Positions 1-7,495 of a DNA stretch of 64,000 nucleotides are shown here, in pieces. The position numbers and the translations under genes were made by a program. Source of the stretch: Syntrophomonadaceae bacterium (lineage in GTDB: Bacteria; Bacillota; DSM-12270; Thermacetogeniales; Thermacetogeniaceae); NCBI GenBank assembly GCA_012840385.1, contig DULK01000035.1:1-64000 (forward strand), given 5' to 3'. Each line of letters starts with the position of its first letter. The stretch's first letter is position 1. A model generated the notes under the pieces. It was not told where the DNA came from. It did no database searches and worked only from the letters and a program-made list of their open reading frames with translations.

Positions 1-473
1 CTGTACTCGCATCCCGACCTGTCATCCTCGCTTCGCCTGTCCTGTTACCCGGCCTTCCATAGGTCGCTCGCCGGTAGACCCGTCGGGTATTTTCATCCTC
101 TGTTGGTGCCGCCGGAGGCGGCGTGATGGTCTGCCCTGGAAATGTTCAGGTTTATCCTTGCGCTTGCTCCCCGGCACTCAATGCAGATTCACCGACGGAA
201 CCATTCCAGAACGAATTATGAGACTGAGTTGTTTATACTATGGCCGTGATTTTGAGTGCCGGGTTTAACTCGCTTATAACGCGTTGCAGACGGCAGCCGG
301 CCGGCTCCTATGACGCCGTCCATGGCGCATAGTCGCCTAGCTCCCCCGCACTCAACGGCCCTTTCTCTCGGTAACGGGATAATTAATAACGGCCGGTTCT
401 AAATGAACGTTAAAGGGCAGAATTCCCTTTGAGTGAGGGGTCGCTGCGCCTGCAAGGATAAACCACGTCCACC
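1..473. other. Noncoding GC-rich region with no supported gene
   Basis: I find no open frame with credible start, ribosome site and protein-like content in this stretch. GC-rich frames stay open by chance on both strands. Its main content is the nested inverted-repeat structure at 149-464, listed separately. The left 140 bases could be the end of something outside the window, such as a mobile element or a structured RNA, but nothing in them identifies it. Confidence 0.4.
149..464. repeat. Nested inverted repeats, possible small mobile element or structured RNA
   Basis: An outer pair, GGTTTATCCTTG at 149-160 and CAAGGATAAACC at 453-464, is exactly complementary. Inside it are four related arms: CCCCGGCACTCAA at 169-181, its partner TTGAGTGCCGGG at 252-263, CCCCCGCACTCAA at 343-355, and TTGAGTGAGGGG at 429-440. 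The left outer and inner arms together (149-181) can also pair with the right ones (429-464), giving an imperfect terminal repeat of about 35 bases around a 316-base unit. This would suit a MITE-like element, an insertion sequence remnant or a folded RNA. No transposase or target duplication is visible, so the class is undecided. Confidence 0.5.
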
Positions 474-536
474 ATGGAAGGGAGCCGGTCTTCCACAACT
501 AAAGTAGGAAGTTCTGCGGCAAATTACTTGAACATA

Positions 537-749
537 ATGAAAATTGATGAAAAAGGGATGTCTTTATTGAATCTCAGCAAGGTAATCTTGCAGATTGAGA
601 AAACGCGGAACAAACTCATATCCGTCGAACTCAGCGATCAAGAAAAGCTCCTGGAGATCAGCCGTAAGATGGACGAACTGATTTTAGAGTATTACCGGTT
701 GGCTTTTTCTTCAGGGTTAAAACCCGGGGATTCCCTCCGGCGGCTTTAA
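537..749 (+). CDS. Spo0E-like aspartyl-phosphate phosphatase
   Basis: A small, highly charged two-helix protein of about 70 residues. The second helix carries ISRKMDELILEYYRL, which matches the Spo0E family signature (Ser-x-x-x-Asp followed by Leu-Ile and Tyr). Family members dephosphorylate the phosphorelay regulator Spo0A~P and so delay sporulation; that function is inferred from family membership. The start is uncertain. ATG 537 gives a typical family length, ATG 558 a shorter one, and an in-frame ATG at 474 a longer one whose N-terminus looks unlike the family. None has a good ribosome site. The gene lies just right of the inverted-repeat element and is separated from the next gene by about 250 bases. 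Confidence 0.65.
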   Translation: MKIDEKGMSLLNLSKVILQIEKTRNKLISVELSDQEKLLEISRKMDELILEYYRLAFSSGLKPGDSLRRL

Positions 750-901
750 AGGTAACTGACGGCACGAGGTAGTTCTGAAAAAAATGCCAGCAACCGCAGC
801 GGCTGGCGGCAGACCGCTCGCGGCGGAAAGTTTCCCGAGTAATACGCTTCAGCTATATCGCTGGGGCATTTATGGTGACAAGCACCGGGAATAGGAGCGC
901 T

Positions 902-921
902 ACAGAATATTCTGTTTTTTT
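902..921 (+). terminator. Short hairpin with T-run after the Spo0E-like gene
   Basis: ACAGA at 902-906 pairs with TCTGT at 911-915 around a four-base loop, followed directly by an unbroken T-run. The stem is short, so it is a weak terminator candidate. The preceding bases 770-900 contain other pairing segments, for example GCCAGC with GCTGGC near 785-820. I could not match them to a known riboswitch class. Confidence 0.4.
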
Positions 922-1008
922 CTTGTTTTTTTACTTTATGCAGGAATTTACTATCCAAAAACAGAAAAGATATTCAGTTAAAGGCGTTTCAAAAGGGCGG
1001 TGGGGAGT

Positions 1009-2565
1009 ATGAACTCAGGCCAGCGAAGAGACGATCTCCGACGGCTGGTGGATGCTCTACCAGATGATAAAATCGAAGCGGCCCAAACATTATTGGAACT
1101 TCTGCTCATTGAAAGCAGCAAACTTTCAGATGAAAAGTTAGTAAGGCATTTGAGCCTTCTCGAGAGTATTATCGACTCCCTCCCCGATGCTGTCCTTGCC
1201 GTTGACCGCGAAGGGAAGGTGGTCGTATGGAACCGAGCCGTGGAAGAAATGACCGGAGTCAAGAAGGAGGAAATGCTGGGCAGGGGGGAATACGCTTACG
1301 CCGTCCCTTTTTTCGGGAAACAGAGACCGCTCCTCGTGAACTTTCTGCTTGGTAACGGCAAGGAGGGGGAGCAGGTGTACGAGAAAATCGAGAGGAAGGG
1401 CCATATTCTTATAGGTGAAGGTTTTGCCCCTTTTCCTCGCGGTGGCAGCGGGCTTTATTTTTTGACCTTTGCAGCGCCGGTTCGGGATGAGAAAGGGAAC
1501 CTGCTCGGAGCGGTTCAGTGCATCCGAGACATTAGTGAACGCAAAAAGATGGAGGAAGAACTGAGGTGGGGCAGCACTCATGACACTCTCACCGGTCTGT
1601 ACAATCGTGCCTTCTTTGAAGAACAACTGAGGCAGTTGGAAAAATGCCAATGTTTACCTGTTAGTCTCGTTTTCTGCGACCTTGACGGTTTGAAAGTGGT
1701 CAACGACATGCTGGGACACGAGCAGGGTGACGAACTCTTGCGCCGTGCGGGCAAAGTAATTGCGAGCTGCGTTCGGAGTTCCGACGTGGTGGCACGGCTT
1801 GGTGGGGATGAGTTTGCCGTGATCCTGCCGCAGACGGACCGAAAGAAAGCGGATGAAGTTGCCAAGCGTATAATTGAGGCCGTGGAAATGGATAATGTGC
1901 GGCACCCGGATCTTCCCTTAAGTATCTCAGTAGGAGTAGCAACAGCGAAAGATGCTTCACGCCCGCTGCGGGAGGTCTATAAAGAGGCGGACGATGCGAT
2001 GTATGTGAACAAGCTTGCCAGCGGTAGAGACCCGCGGGGTGCGGTAATCCGCACCCTTAAAGAGGTCCTGGCGGAGAAAGAGTTCCACAACACAGAGCGC
2101 ATGAAAGATGTTGCCTGCAAGTTAGGAGAAGCGGTAGGGCTCTCGCGCGAACAGATGGATAGTCTTCGCCTTCTCGTGGACGTGCACGATATCGGCAAGC
2201 TTGTTATACCTGATCATATTCTCTTCAAGCCTGGTCCCCTGACAGCGGAGGAAATGAAGCAGATCCGGCGTCATCCCGAAGTCGGCTACCGTATTGCCCT
2301 TTCTTCGGGCGAATTGGCTCCTATAGCTCCTTTGATTCTGCAACACCACGAGTGGTGGGATGGACGGGGTTATCCCCAGGGCCTGCGCGGGAACGAAATC
2401 CACATCTTGAGCCGCATCCTTGCCATAGCCGACGCTTACGATGCCATGACTTCGGATCGGCCCTACCGCCCTGCTTTGACATCACAAGAGGCTCATGAAG
2501 AACTGAGAAAGGGCGCAGGATCTCAGTTCGACCCTGAACTTGTGCAGATCTTTTTAAAATTGTAA
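1009..2565 (+). CDS. PAS-GGDEF-HD-GYP cyclic-di-GMP turnover protein
   Basis: Three domains are visible in order. A PAS sensor lies at about residues 45-180 (SLPDAVLAVDREGKVVVWNR). A diguanylate cyclase domain at about 180-340 has an intact GGDEF near 265 and an RSSD inhibitory-site motif five residues before it. An HD-GYP phosphodiesterase domain at about 350-518 has HDIGK near 393 and HHEWWDGRGYP near 445. Both the synthesis and the hydrolysis motifs are complete, so the net activity cannot be read from sequence. No membrane segment is seen, so the protein is likely cytoplasmic. A GTG at 1000 is an alternative start; ATG 1009 sits after a G-rich stretch. It probably feeds the c-di-GMP pool that the PilZ protein at 37429 would read. 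Confidence 0.9.
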   Translation: MNSGQRRDDLRRLVDALPDDKIEAAQTLLELLLIESSKLSDEKLVRHLSLLESIIDSLPDAVLAVDREGKVVVWNRAVEEMTGVKKEEMLGRGEYAYAVPFFGKQRPLLVNFLLGNGKEGEQVYEKIERKGHILIGEGFAPFPRGGSGLYFLTFAAPVRDEKGNLLGAVQCIRDISERKKMEEELRWGSTHDTLTGLYNRAFFEEQLRQLEKCQCLPVSLVFCDLDGLKVVNDMLGHEQGDELLRRAGKVIASCVRSSDVVARLGGDEFAVILPQTDRKKADEVAKRIIEAVEMDNVRHPDLPLSISVGVATAKDASRPLREVYKEADDAMYVNKLASGRDPRGAVIRTLKEVLAEKEFHNTERMKDVACKLGEAVGLSREQMDSLRLLVDVHDIGKLVIPDHILFKPGPLTAEEMKQIRRHPEVGYRIALSSGELAPIAPLILQHHEWWDGRGYPQGLRGNEIHILSRILAIADAYDAMTSDRPYRPALTSQEAHEELRKGAGSQFDPELVQIFLKL

Positions 2566-2686
2566 ATGGATGATGATAAGCGGCATAACCTGAGTTTAAG
2601 CCCCAAACTAATTTAAAAAACGAAAGGAAGTCCGGCGATTTCCGTATGAATCAGCTGTCTTTTTCTGCTCTTGGCTTAAGAATAAT

Positions 2687-2908
2687 TTGGGTGTCTACAA
2701 ATACAGCATGCCCACAAACCCCTGTTATGCAGGACTCCGGTACATTCCACTGCTCTCCTTCCCAATCCTCTATCCTGACTTCCTAAAAAGTACCAAGATG
2801 TCACCGCTCTTCACCACTTGGATTGGTGCCGTTGCCGGTTTTGCAATCATAGGAATTGCAGGAATGGCAACTGTCAGTTATTTGTTGAAACGGCGCTTTC
2901 TGCTGTAA
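2687..2908 (+). CDS. Possible small membrane protein
   Basis: An open frame whose C-terminal half forms one hydrophobic helix (WIGAVAGFAIIGIAGMATVS) followed by a basic tail KRR. The nominal start is TTG 2687, while an internal ATG at 2798 would give a 36-residue protein containing just the helix. Neither has a clear ribosome binding site, and the N-terminal part reads like chance translation. I do not recognise a family. If real, it is a single-pass membrane peptide standing alone between the GGDEF protein and the merR gene. Confidence 0.25.
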   Translation: MGVYKYSMPTNPCYAGLRYIPLLSFPILYPDFLKSTKMSPLFTTWIGAVAGFAIIGIAGMATVSYLLKRRFLL

Positions 2909-2955
2909 CATTCACTTGGCGTAACTGTGCCGTGAGGGTAAGGTAATCCTGTTAT

Positions 2956-3123
2956 TCATTGCCGAAACCGGTACGAGGTAATGTTGTGGTAGATCGCTGT
3001 GCAATCTCCTGTGTAGTAAGGCCCGAAAGGGCCGTCTCCGTCCAGCACCGTACCCTGCTTGTCAGCAAGAATAATGCCTCGCTCTTCTTCGGAAGATATT
3101 GACTCAGGGAGTGAGGATTTATG
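2956..3123 (-). pseudogene. Possible gene remnant on the minus strand
   Basis: A 55-codon open frame read on the minus strand, ending in TGA at 2956-2958, has protein-like composition in its second half (GTVLDGDGPFGPYYTGD, then an aromatic-rich tail). It begins right after an in-frame TAA, and no ATG or TTG is present; only an internal GTG could start it. It may be the 3' end of a decayed gene or chance. The same DNA can also fold, with GGTACG at 2970 pairing CGTACC at 3049 and a GGCCC-GAAA-GGGCC hairpin at 3020-3033. I do not recognise the protein. Confidence 0.2.
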
Positions 3124-3131
3124 TTAGTATC

Positions 3132-3161
3132 TTGACATCGTAACAGTTATAGTGTTATGAT
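3132..3161 (+). promoter_or_regulatory. merR promoter with palindromic operator in the spacer
   Basis: TTGACA at 3132-3137 and TATGAT at 3156-3161 are separated by 18 bases. The spacer and -10 are occupied by an almost perfect dyad: ATCGTAACA at 3137-3145 and TGTTATGAT at 3153-3161, a 25-base palindrome with one mismatch. MerR-family proteins bind dyads placed between -35 and -10 and retune over-long spacers, so autoregulation by the adjacent regulator is the natural reading. This also excludes any start codon for merR as early as 3161. Confidence 0.75.
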
Positions 3162-3226
3162 TGTGGCAGGATCTGCCGGGAACCTGTCAGGTAAGTGCTT
3201 ATGACGGGAGATCGGGGGGATTGGTT

Positions 3227-3715
3227 GTGGCAGAAGGATACAGGATCGGGGAACTGGCGGAAAAAAGCGGGCTTTCGAAAAGAACAATCCATTATTACCT
3301 CAGCAGGGGGCTTCTTCCTCCACCCAAGGGTGCAGGGCCCCGGAGTTTTTACACCGAGGGGCACCTGCTCAGGCTCGAACTCCTGAAAAAACTCCAGGAA
3401 AGGTACTGGCCGCTGGACAAGATCCGGGAGCACCTGAACATCCTCTCAGACGAAGAGGTGAGAAGGGAACTCCAGGAGCTTCAGAGGCAGTCGTGCGAAA
3501 AGCCAGACGACTCTACCGCTTCGGAGCTTAAGCTCCTTGAGGTCTTAGAAACCCAGGAGGAGTTTGCCGCCGGGGGGATCGCGGAATATTTGAAAATCGA
3601 CGTTGCCTGCGGTATAAGCCTCCTGTTTCCCAAAGAGTTGCAGGAAAAGCACCTCAAGACCGTCCTCCACATCGTCAGATACGCCAGAAAACTTCTGCTT
3701 GACGGCGGAGGTTGA
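3227..3715 (+). CDS. MerR-family transcriptional regulator
   Basis: The N-terminus YRIGELAEKSGLSKRTIHYY is a typical MerR winged-helix motif, followed by the wing and LDKIREHL helix. The C-terminal effector half (about residues 80-162) has no CxxC or Cys-rich metal site that I can see, so the ligand is unknown. GTG 3227 is preferred because a G-rich ribosome site lies about seven bases upstream and the promoter -10 ends at 3161, which rules out the longer frame. The downstream VIT-VWA gene begins 45 bases after the stop with no terminator between them, so the two are probably cotranscribed and autoregulated through the dyad at 3137-3161. Confidence 0.85.
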   Translation: MAEGYRIGELAEKSGLSKRTIHYYLSRGLLPPPKGAGPRSFYTEGHLLRLELLKKLQERYWPLDKIREHLNILSDEEVRRELQELQRQSCEKPDDSTASELKLLEVLETQEEFAAGGIAEYLKIDVACGISLLFPKELQEKHLKTVLHIVRYARKLLLDGGG

Positions 3716-3760
3716 AGCACCGGCAGAAAGTCAGGATTTGCATGAAATGGAGGTGCTCTG

Positions 3761-6283
3761 GTGGAGAGGAGTGGTTTAGCCGTGCTCGGCGAGGTCGGCA
3801 AGATCCCTCTCAAGAGTGTGAAAATTACCGGGGATCTCTGTCTTCCCTTCGCCCGCATTACCGTTGTGCAGTGCTACGAAAACACTGCCGATGAAAGCAT
3901 CGAAGCAGTCTATACCTTCCCAGTTCCGGACACTGCTGTGGTGCTTGGCTTCACGGCCCGCACCGGGGAAAGAACGATCAAGGGGGAGATCAGGAGAAGG
4001 GAAGAGGCATTTCAGGTTTACCGGGATGCCCTGGAGTCGGGCGACGGAGCGGTGCTGCTGGAGCAACACCGGCCCAACATATTCCAGATCTCGGTGGGTC
4101 ATCTGTTGCCCGGTGATACCGTCGAAGTGGAAATCTCCTACCTGGAAGAACTGCAGTGCCAGGACCGGGAGTTGAGGCTGGCAATTCCGATGGTGGTGGC
4201 TCCCAGGTATATCCCCGGTATCAAAACCGGCGAGAAAAGGGGCCCCGGCTCGGCGGAACCCACCGACCGCGTGCCTGATGCCGATTTCATCACACCTGTT
4301 GTCGGGGATGCAGACTACCGGGCAACCCTTGACCTGAGGGTGCTCGCCCCGAAATCCACCCTCTTTGATTCTCCCAGCCACAGCATCCGTGTCGACTGGA
4401 TCGCCGAAAACACTGCCCGGATCACCTTTGCCGGGACCTCCGTCGCCATGGACTCTGACTTCGTTCTGATCTGTACCCTGGAAGAGGAGATAGGGGGAGG
4501 CGGAGCGATTTACTCGAAAGACGGGCAGGAAAAGCTGCTGCACCTTATATTTCTCCCGGAACTGGAGCCGCAGCATCCGCCCGGGGGGAAGACCTACCTT
4601 TTCGTGATCGACATCTCCGGTTCGATGATGGGGGAAAAACTCAGGCAGGCCAAGAGCGCCCTCCTGCTTTGCCTGAGAAACCTTGTCGCCGGAGACAGCT
4701 TCAACATCATTGCCTTCAACCACGCCTGCACCGGTTTTTCGAAAAAGGTCGTTCCTTTCGACCAGCAGAGTCTCGACCGGGCCGGCCGCTGGATTGAGAG
4801 CCTTCAGGCTTCAGGGGGAACGGAAATCCTGGAGCCTTTGGCCTTCTGCCTGAAGGACGGTGGAGGTTTCGAAGACGGCATAATCCTCTTCTTTACGGAC
4901 GGCCAAGTAGGCAACGAACAGGAGGTCCTGGCTTTCGCAAAACGGCGCCTCAGAAAAGGAAGGATCTTTACCTTCGGAATCGACACCGCCGTGAACGGTT
5001 ATTTCCTTAATGAGCTTGCCCGGGTGGGCAGGGGAAGGGCGGAGTTCATCTATCCCGGCGAGCGGATCGACGAAAAGGTTGTAAGGCAGTTTTCCCGGAT
5101 CGTATCCCCTTTTGTCGAAGAGGTACAAATTGAATGGGGCGGCAACAGGGTGGAAGATCTTTTTCCCCGCAGGATTGACATCATCTATGACATGGAGCCG
5201 CTTCACGTTTTTGCAAGGATAAAAGGCGAGCCCAGGGGGAAGGTGATGCTCAGAGGCAGGATTAAGGGGAAAGATGGTGATACGGTATTTGAAAGCGGGA
5301 TTGACCTGAACACCCTTCCCCGCTGCGATGTGGATTTGCCGGAAAAAGCCTGGGCGCATCGGGTAATCCGGGAACTGGAACGGGAGCTGGACTGTATGTC
5401 CGGCAGGAAAAGAAATAAAATCGCCGCGGAAATCGAGAGGCTCTCCCTCGAGCACGGCATCATTTCCTCCCTCACCTCCTTCGTTGCTGTGGAGGAAAGG
5501 CTGGAGAAGGTCTCGGGTCTGCCTGTTAAACGTCTGATTCCGGTATCCCCGCCCAGGGAGTGGAGGATGTTTGAATTTTCTCACATTATGCCGTTATACA
5601 GAGCGCCGTTGATGTTGGGAAAGTCGCTGCAGGAAGAGATGCCTGTGAACCTGCTCGAGGCCGATGTCTCCTGTTTTTCAGCTCATCCCGGGGTAAATCT
5701 TTACGAGCAGTCGGCGCCGGCTGCGCCTGGCACTGCAGACCTGTTCAGGATCCTTGCCCGGAAGCAGATGGCCGACGGGGTTTTCGCCGACGGAGAGACA
5801 CATAACCTGAGACAGAAGCTGAAAACCACCGCTCTCAGCCTTTTGGCCTTTCTGCTCGGCAAGGAGGATATCAGCATTTACCTGAACCAGCTCAGAAAGG
5901 CCCACCGCTTCATCCTGGAAGTCTTGGAAGCCGGGAAAATATGTTTTGACGTAGAGAGCGAAGCCGATGCTGAGCTTTGCCTGCTGCTCTGCCTGGCTCT
6001 GAAACGTTCACTGCTCCGGGGGATTGTAAAAAGAAAGGAGAGGGATGCGGTGAAAGGGTTGGTCGGGCGGCTGGAGGAGGCGCTGGAGAATGCTGCCCGT
6101 GTTTCCGGGAGGATCGGCCGGGTGATGGAGGAAGCGGAACACCTCGAACGGCCTGAGAGCGCTGCAATCGTCCTGGATTTTCTGGGAGTGTCCGGGAGCG
6201 GCATGCCGGAAGCCGGGGATTGGGAAAACCTCCCACCGTCTGCCCTGGCCCGTTGTGCTCTCTTGGCCATATCTAAAAAATAG
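3761..6283 (+). CDS. VIT and von Willebrand factor A domain protein
   Basis: An 840-residue protein. An N-terminal VIT (inter-alpha-trypsin inhibitor) domain covers about residues 1-140. A von Willebrand A domain lies at about 278-450 with an intact metal-ion adhesion site: DISGS near 283 and TDGQ near 378. A long C-terminal half is partly helical and unassigned. No signal peptide, sortase motif or membrane helix is seen, so unlike many VIT-VWA proteins it appears cytoplasmic. GTG 3761 follows a GGAGGTG ribosome site, which lies partly in a stem formed by AGCACC (3717) and GGTGCT (3751). VWA domains bind protein partners through the metal site; the partner here is unknown. It pairs with the upstream merR gene. 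Confidence 0.85.
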   Translation: MERSGLAVLGEVGKIPLKSVKITGDLCLPFARITVVQCYENTADESIEAVYTFPVPDTAVVLGFTARTGERTIKGEIRRREEAFQVYRDALESGDGAVLLEQHRPNIFQISVGHLLPGDTVEVEISYLEELQCQDRELRLAIPMVVAPRYIPGIKTGEKRGPGSAEPTDRVPDADFITPVVGDADYRATLDLRVLAPKSTLFDSPSHSIRVDWIAENTARITFAGTSVAMDSDFVLICTLEEEIGGGGAIYSKDGQEKLLHLIFLPELEPQHPPGGKTYLFVIDISGSMMGEKLRQAKSALLLCLRNLVAGDSFNIIAFNHACTGFSKKVVPFDQQSLDRAGRWIESLQASGGTEILEPLAFCLKDGGGFEDGIILFFTDGQVGNEQEVLAFAKRRLRKGRIFTFGIDTAVNGYFLNELARVGRGRAEFIYPGERIDEKVVRQFSRIVSPFVEEVQIEWGGNRVEDLFPRRIDIIYDMEPLHVFARIKGEPRGKVMLRGRIKGKDGDTVFESGIDLNTLPRCDVDLPEKAWAHRVIRELERELDCMSGRKRNKIAAEIERLSLEHGIISSLTSFVAVEERLEKVSGLPVKRLIPVSPPREWRMFEFSHIMPLYRAPLMLGKSLQEEMPVNLLEADVSCFSAHPGVNLYEQSAPAAPGTADLFRILARKQMADGVFADGETHNLRQKLKTTALSLLAFLLGKEDISIYLNQLRKAHRFILEVLEAGKICFDVESEADAELCLLLCLALKRSLLRGIVKRKERDAVKGLVGRLEEALENAARVSGRIGRVMEEAEHLERPESAAIVLDFLGVSGSGMPEAGDWENLPPSALARCALLAISKK

Positions 6284-6394
6284 AAAGGTAATTTGCAAGA
6301 GTTTTGTTTTCCAGCGGTGGTTCTATTAAACCGTTTTCACAGCAGCGCAAAGTCTTAATATTAACCCTGATGCTTTGGCATATTCTTTTTTAGT

Positions 6395-6424
6395 AAGCCC
6401 GTGATATAACCGGGCTTTAATTAT
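6395..6424 (+). terminator. Rho-independent terminator after the VIT-VWA gene
   Basis: AAGCCCG at 6395-6401 pairs perfectly with CGGGCTT at 6411-6417 around a nine-base loop, followed by a T-rich but interrupted tail. It lies between the VIT-VWA gene and Ku, so it would end the merR operon. Confidence 0.65.
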
Positions 6425-6556
6425 TTGCTGGGCATATGCATCTTCCGGGAATGTTTCAAAACATCCGACACAAAAAGGGAACACTCGCGAACATTGAATT
6501 ATCCTCTGTTGATCCGTGGCAGACTAAGGCTGAAAGAAAAGGAAGGGGGGATGTTA

Positions 6557-7372
6557 ATGCGGCCCCTTTGGCGGGGGACAATCAGTTTCGGTTTGGTAAA
6601 CATACCGATCAGGCTTTACTCTGCCGTGGAGGATCATGACTACAAATTCCGTTTCCTGCATAAGAAGTGTCATACGCCACTGGTTTACGAGAGAAAGTGT
6701 CCCAACTGTGAGGTGGTTGTTTCACAGGATGACATTGAAAGGGCCTATGAGTATGAAAAGGGTAGGTTTGTAATCGTCGAGGAGGAACTCCTGACCACTC
6801 CTGGTGAAAACCTGCACAGCATCGAAATCCTGGATTTTGTTAACCTGGCAGAAATAGATCCGATTTATTTCGCAAAGCCTTATTACCTCGCTCCCAATGA
6901 AGGCGGGGAAAAAGCCTATCAGTTATTGCTCCGTGCTATGCGCAACACACAGCGGGTCGCCATTGCCAAGGCAAGACTTCGCAACAAGGAATCTCTTGTG
7001 GCTTTGCGGGTTTACAGGGACTGCCTGCTGATGGCCGTAATGTATTACCACGATGAAATACGATCGTTAGAAGAAATCCCTGAACTCCGGAAAAATGTTA
7101 AACTCCATGAGAATGAAATCAAAATGGCTGTAAATCTCATTGAAAATCTGGCAGGAGATTTTCATCCGGAAAAATACGAGGACGAGTATCGCGCCTCCCT
7201 TCAAAAGATCATCGATGCAAAGATAAGGGGGCAGGAAATAGCAGTTCCCCTGACCGCTCCCGCACCAAAGGTGCTTGATCTTGTTGAAGCCCTTAAAGCA
7301 AGCCTTGAAGCCACGAAAGAGAAGAAGGGGGAAAAGGGGCGCAGGAAAAAAAGAGGTGTCTCTGGAAAGTGA
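6557..7372 (+). CDS. ku: Bacterial Ku DNA end-binding protein
   Basis: A 271-residue Ku-core protein. The N-terminus MRPLWRGTISFGLVNIPIRL is the diagnostic start of bacterial Ku, and CHTPLVYERKCPNC gives the usual small Cys motif near residue 30-45. The C-terminus ends in a Lys/Arg-rich tail typical of bacterial Ku, which aids DNA binding. It homodimerises as a ring on double-strand ends and recruits the ligase LigD for non-homologous end joining. ATG 6557 is chosen because GGAAGGGGGG ends six bases upstream; ATG 6551 is too close to it. No ligD gene is adjacent. In spore formers Ku is often made for spore DNA repair; whether that holds here is inference. Confidence 0.93.
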   Translation: MRPLWRGTISFGLVNIPIRLYSAVEDHDYKFRFLHKKCHTPLVYERKCPNCEVVVSQDDIERAYEYEKGRFVIVEEELLTTPGENLHSIEILDFVNLAEIDPIYFAKPYYLAPNEGGEKAYQLLLRAMRNTQRVAIAKARLRNKESLVALRVYRDCLLMAVMYYHDEIRSLEEIPELRKNVKLHENEIKMAVNLIENLAGDFHPEKYEDEYRASLQKIIDAKIRGQEIAVPLTAPAPKVLDLVEALKASLEATKEKKGEKGRRKKRGVSGK

Positions 7373-7495
7373 ATCTTGTCTCCATTTTCTGGGCCAACGG
7401 TGGTAAAAAATAATAACAGAAGGAGGATTCTGCAAATCAAATCAGAACAAAAATAATCGAATAAAATGGAAAGCACTGCAAAGGGAGTTGTTTCT

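Noticed and set aside
746-958. A 70-codon minus-strand frame after the Spo0E-like gene
   Set aside because: It overlaps stems and a T-run hairpin, has no ribosome site and reads like chance translation.
2970-3054. Tightly paired 85-base fold resembling a tRNA in size
   Set aside because: It lacks the T-loop consensus and any anticodon arm; not a tRNA.
3776-4723. A long minus-strand frame opposite the VIT-VWA gene
   Set aside because: It is the antisense shadow of a GC-rich coding gene; the + strand frame has full domain evidence.
6370-6440. Possible sporulation sigma-G type promoter before ku
   Set aside because: The -10 match is partial and overlaps the terminator stem.
7421-7465. Perfect AGGAGG upstream of dprA
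   Set aside because: All nearby frames stop at once or overlap dprA; no gene could be supported. dprA has its own site.
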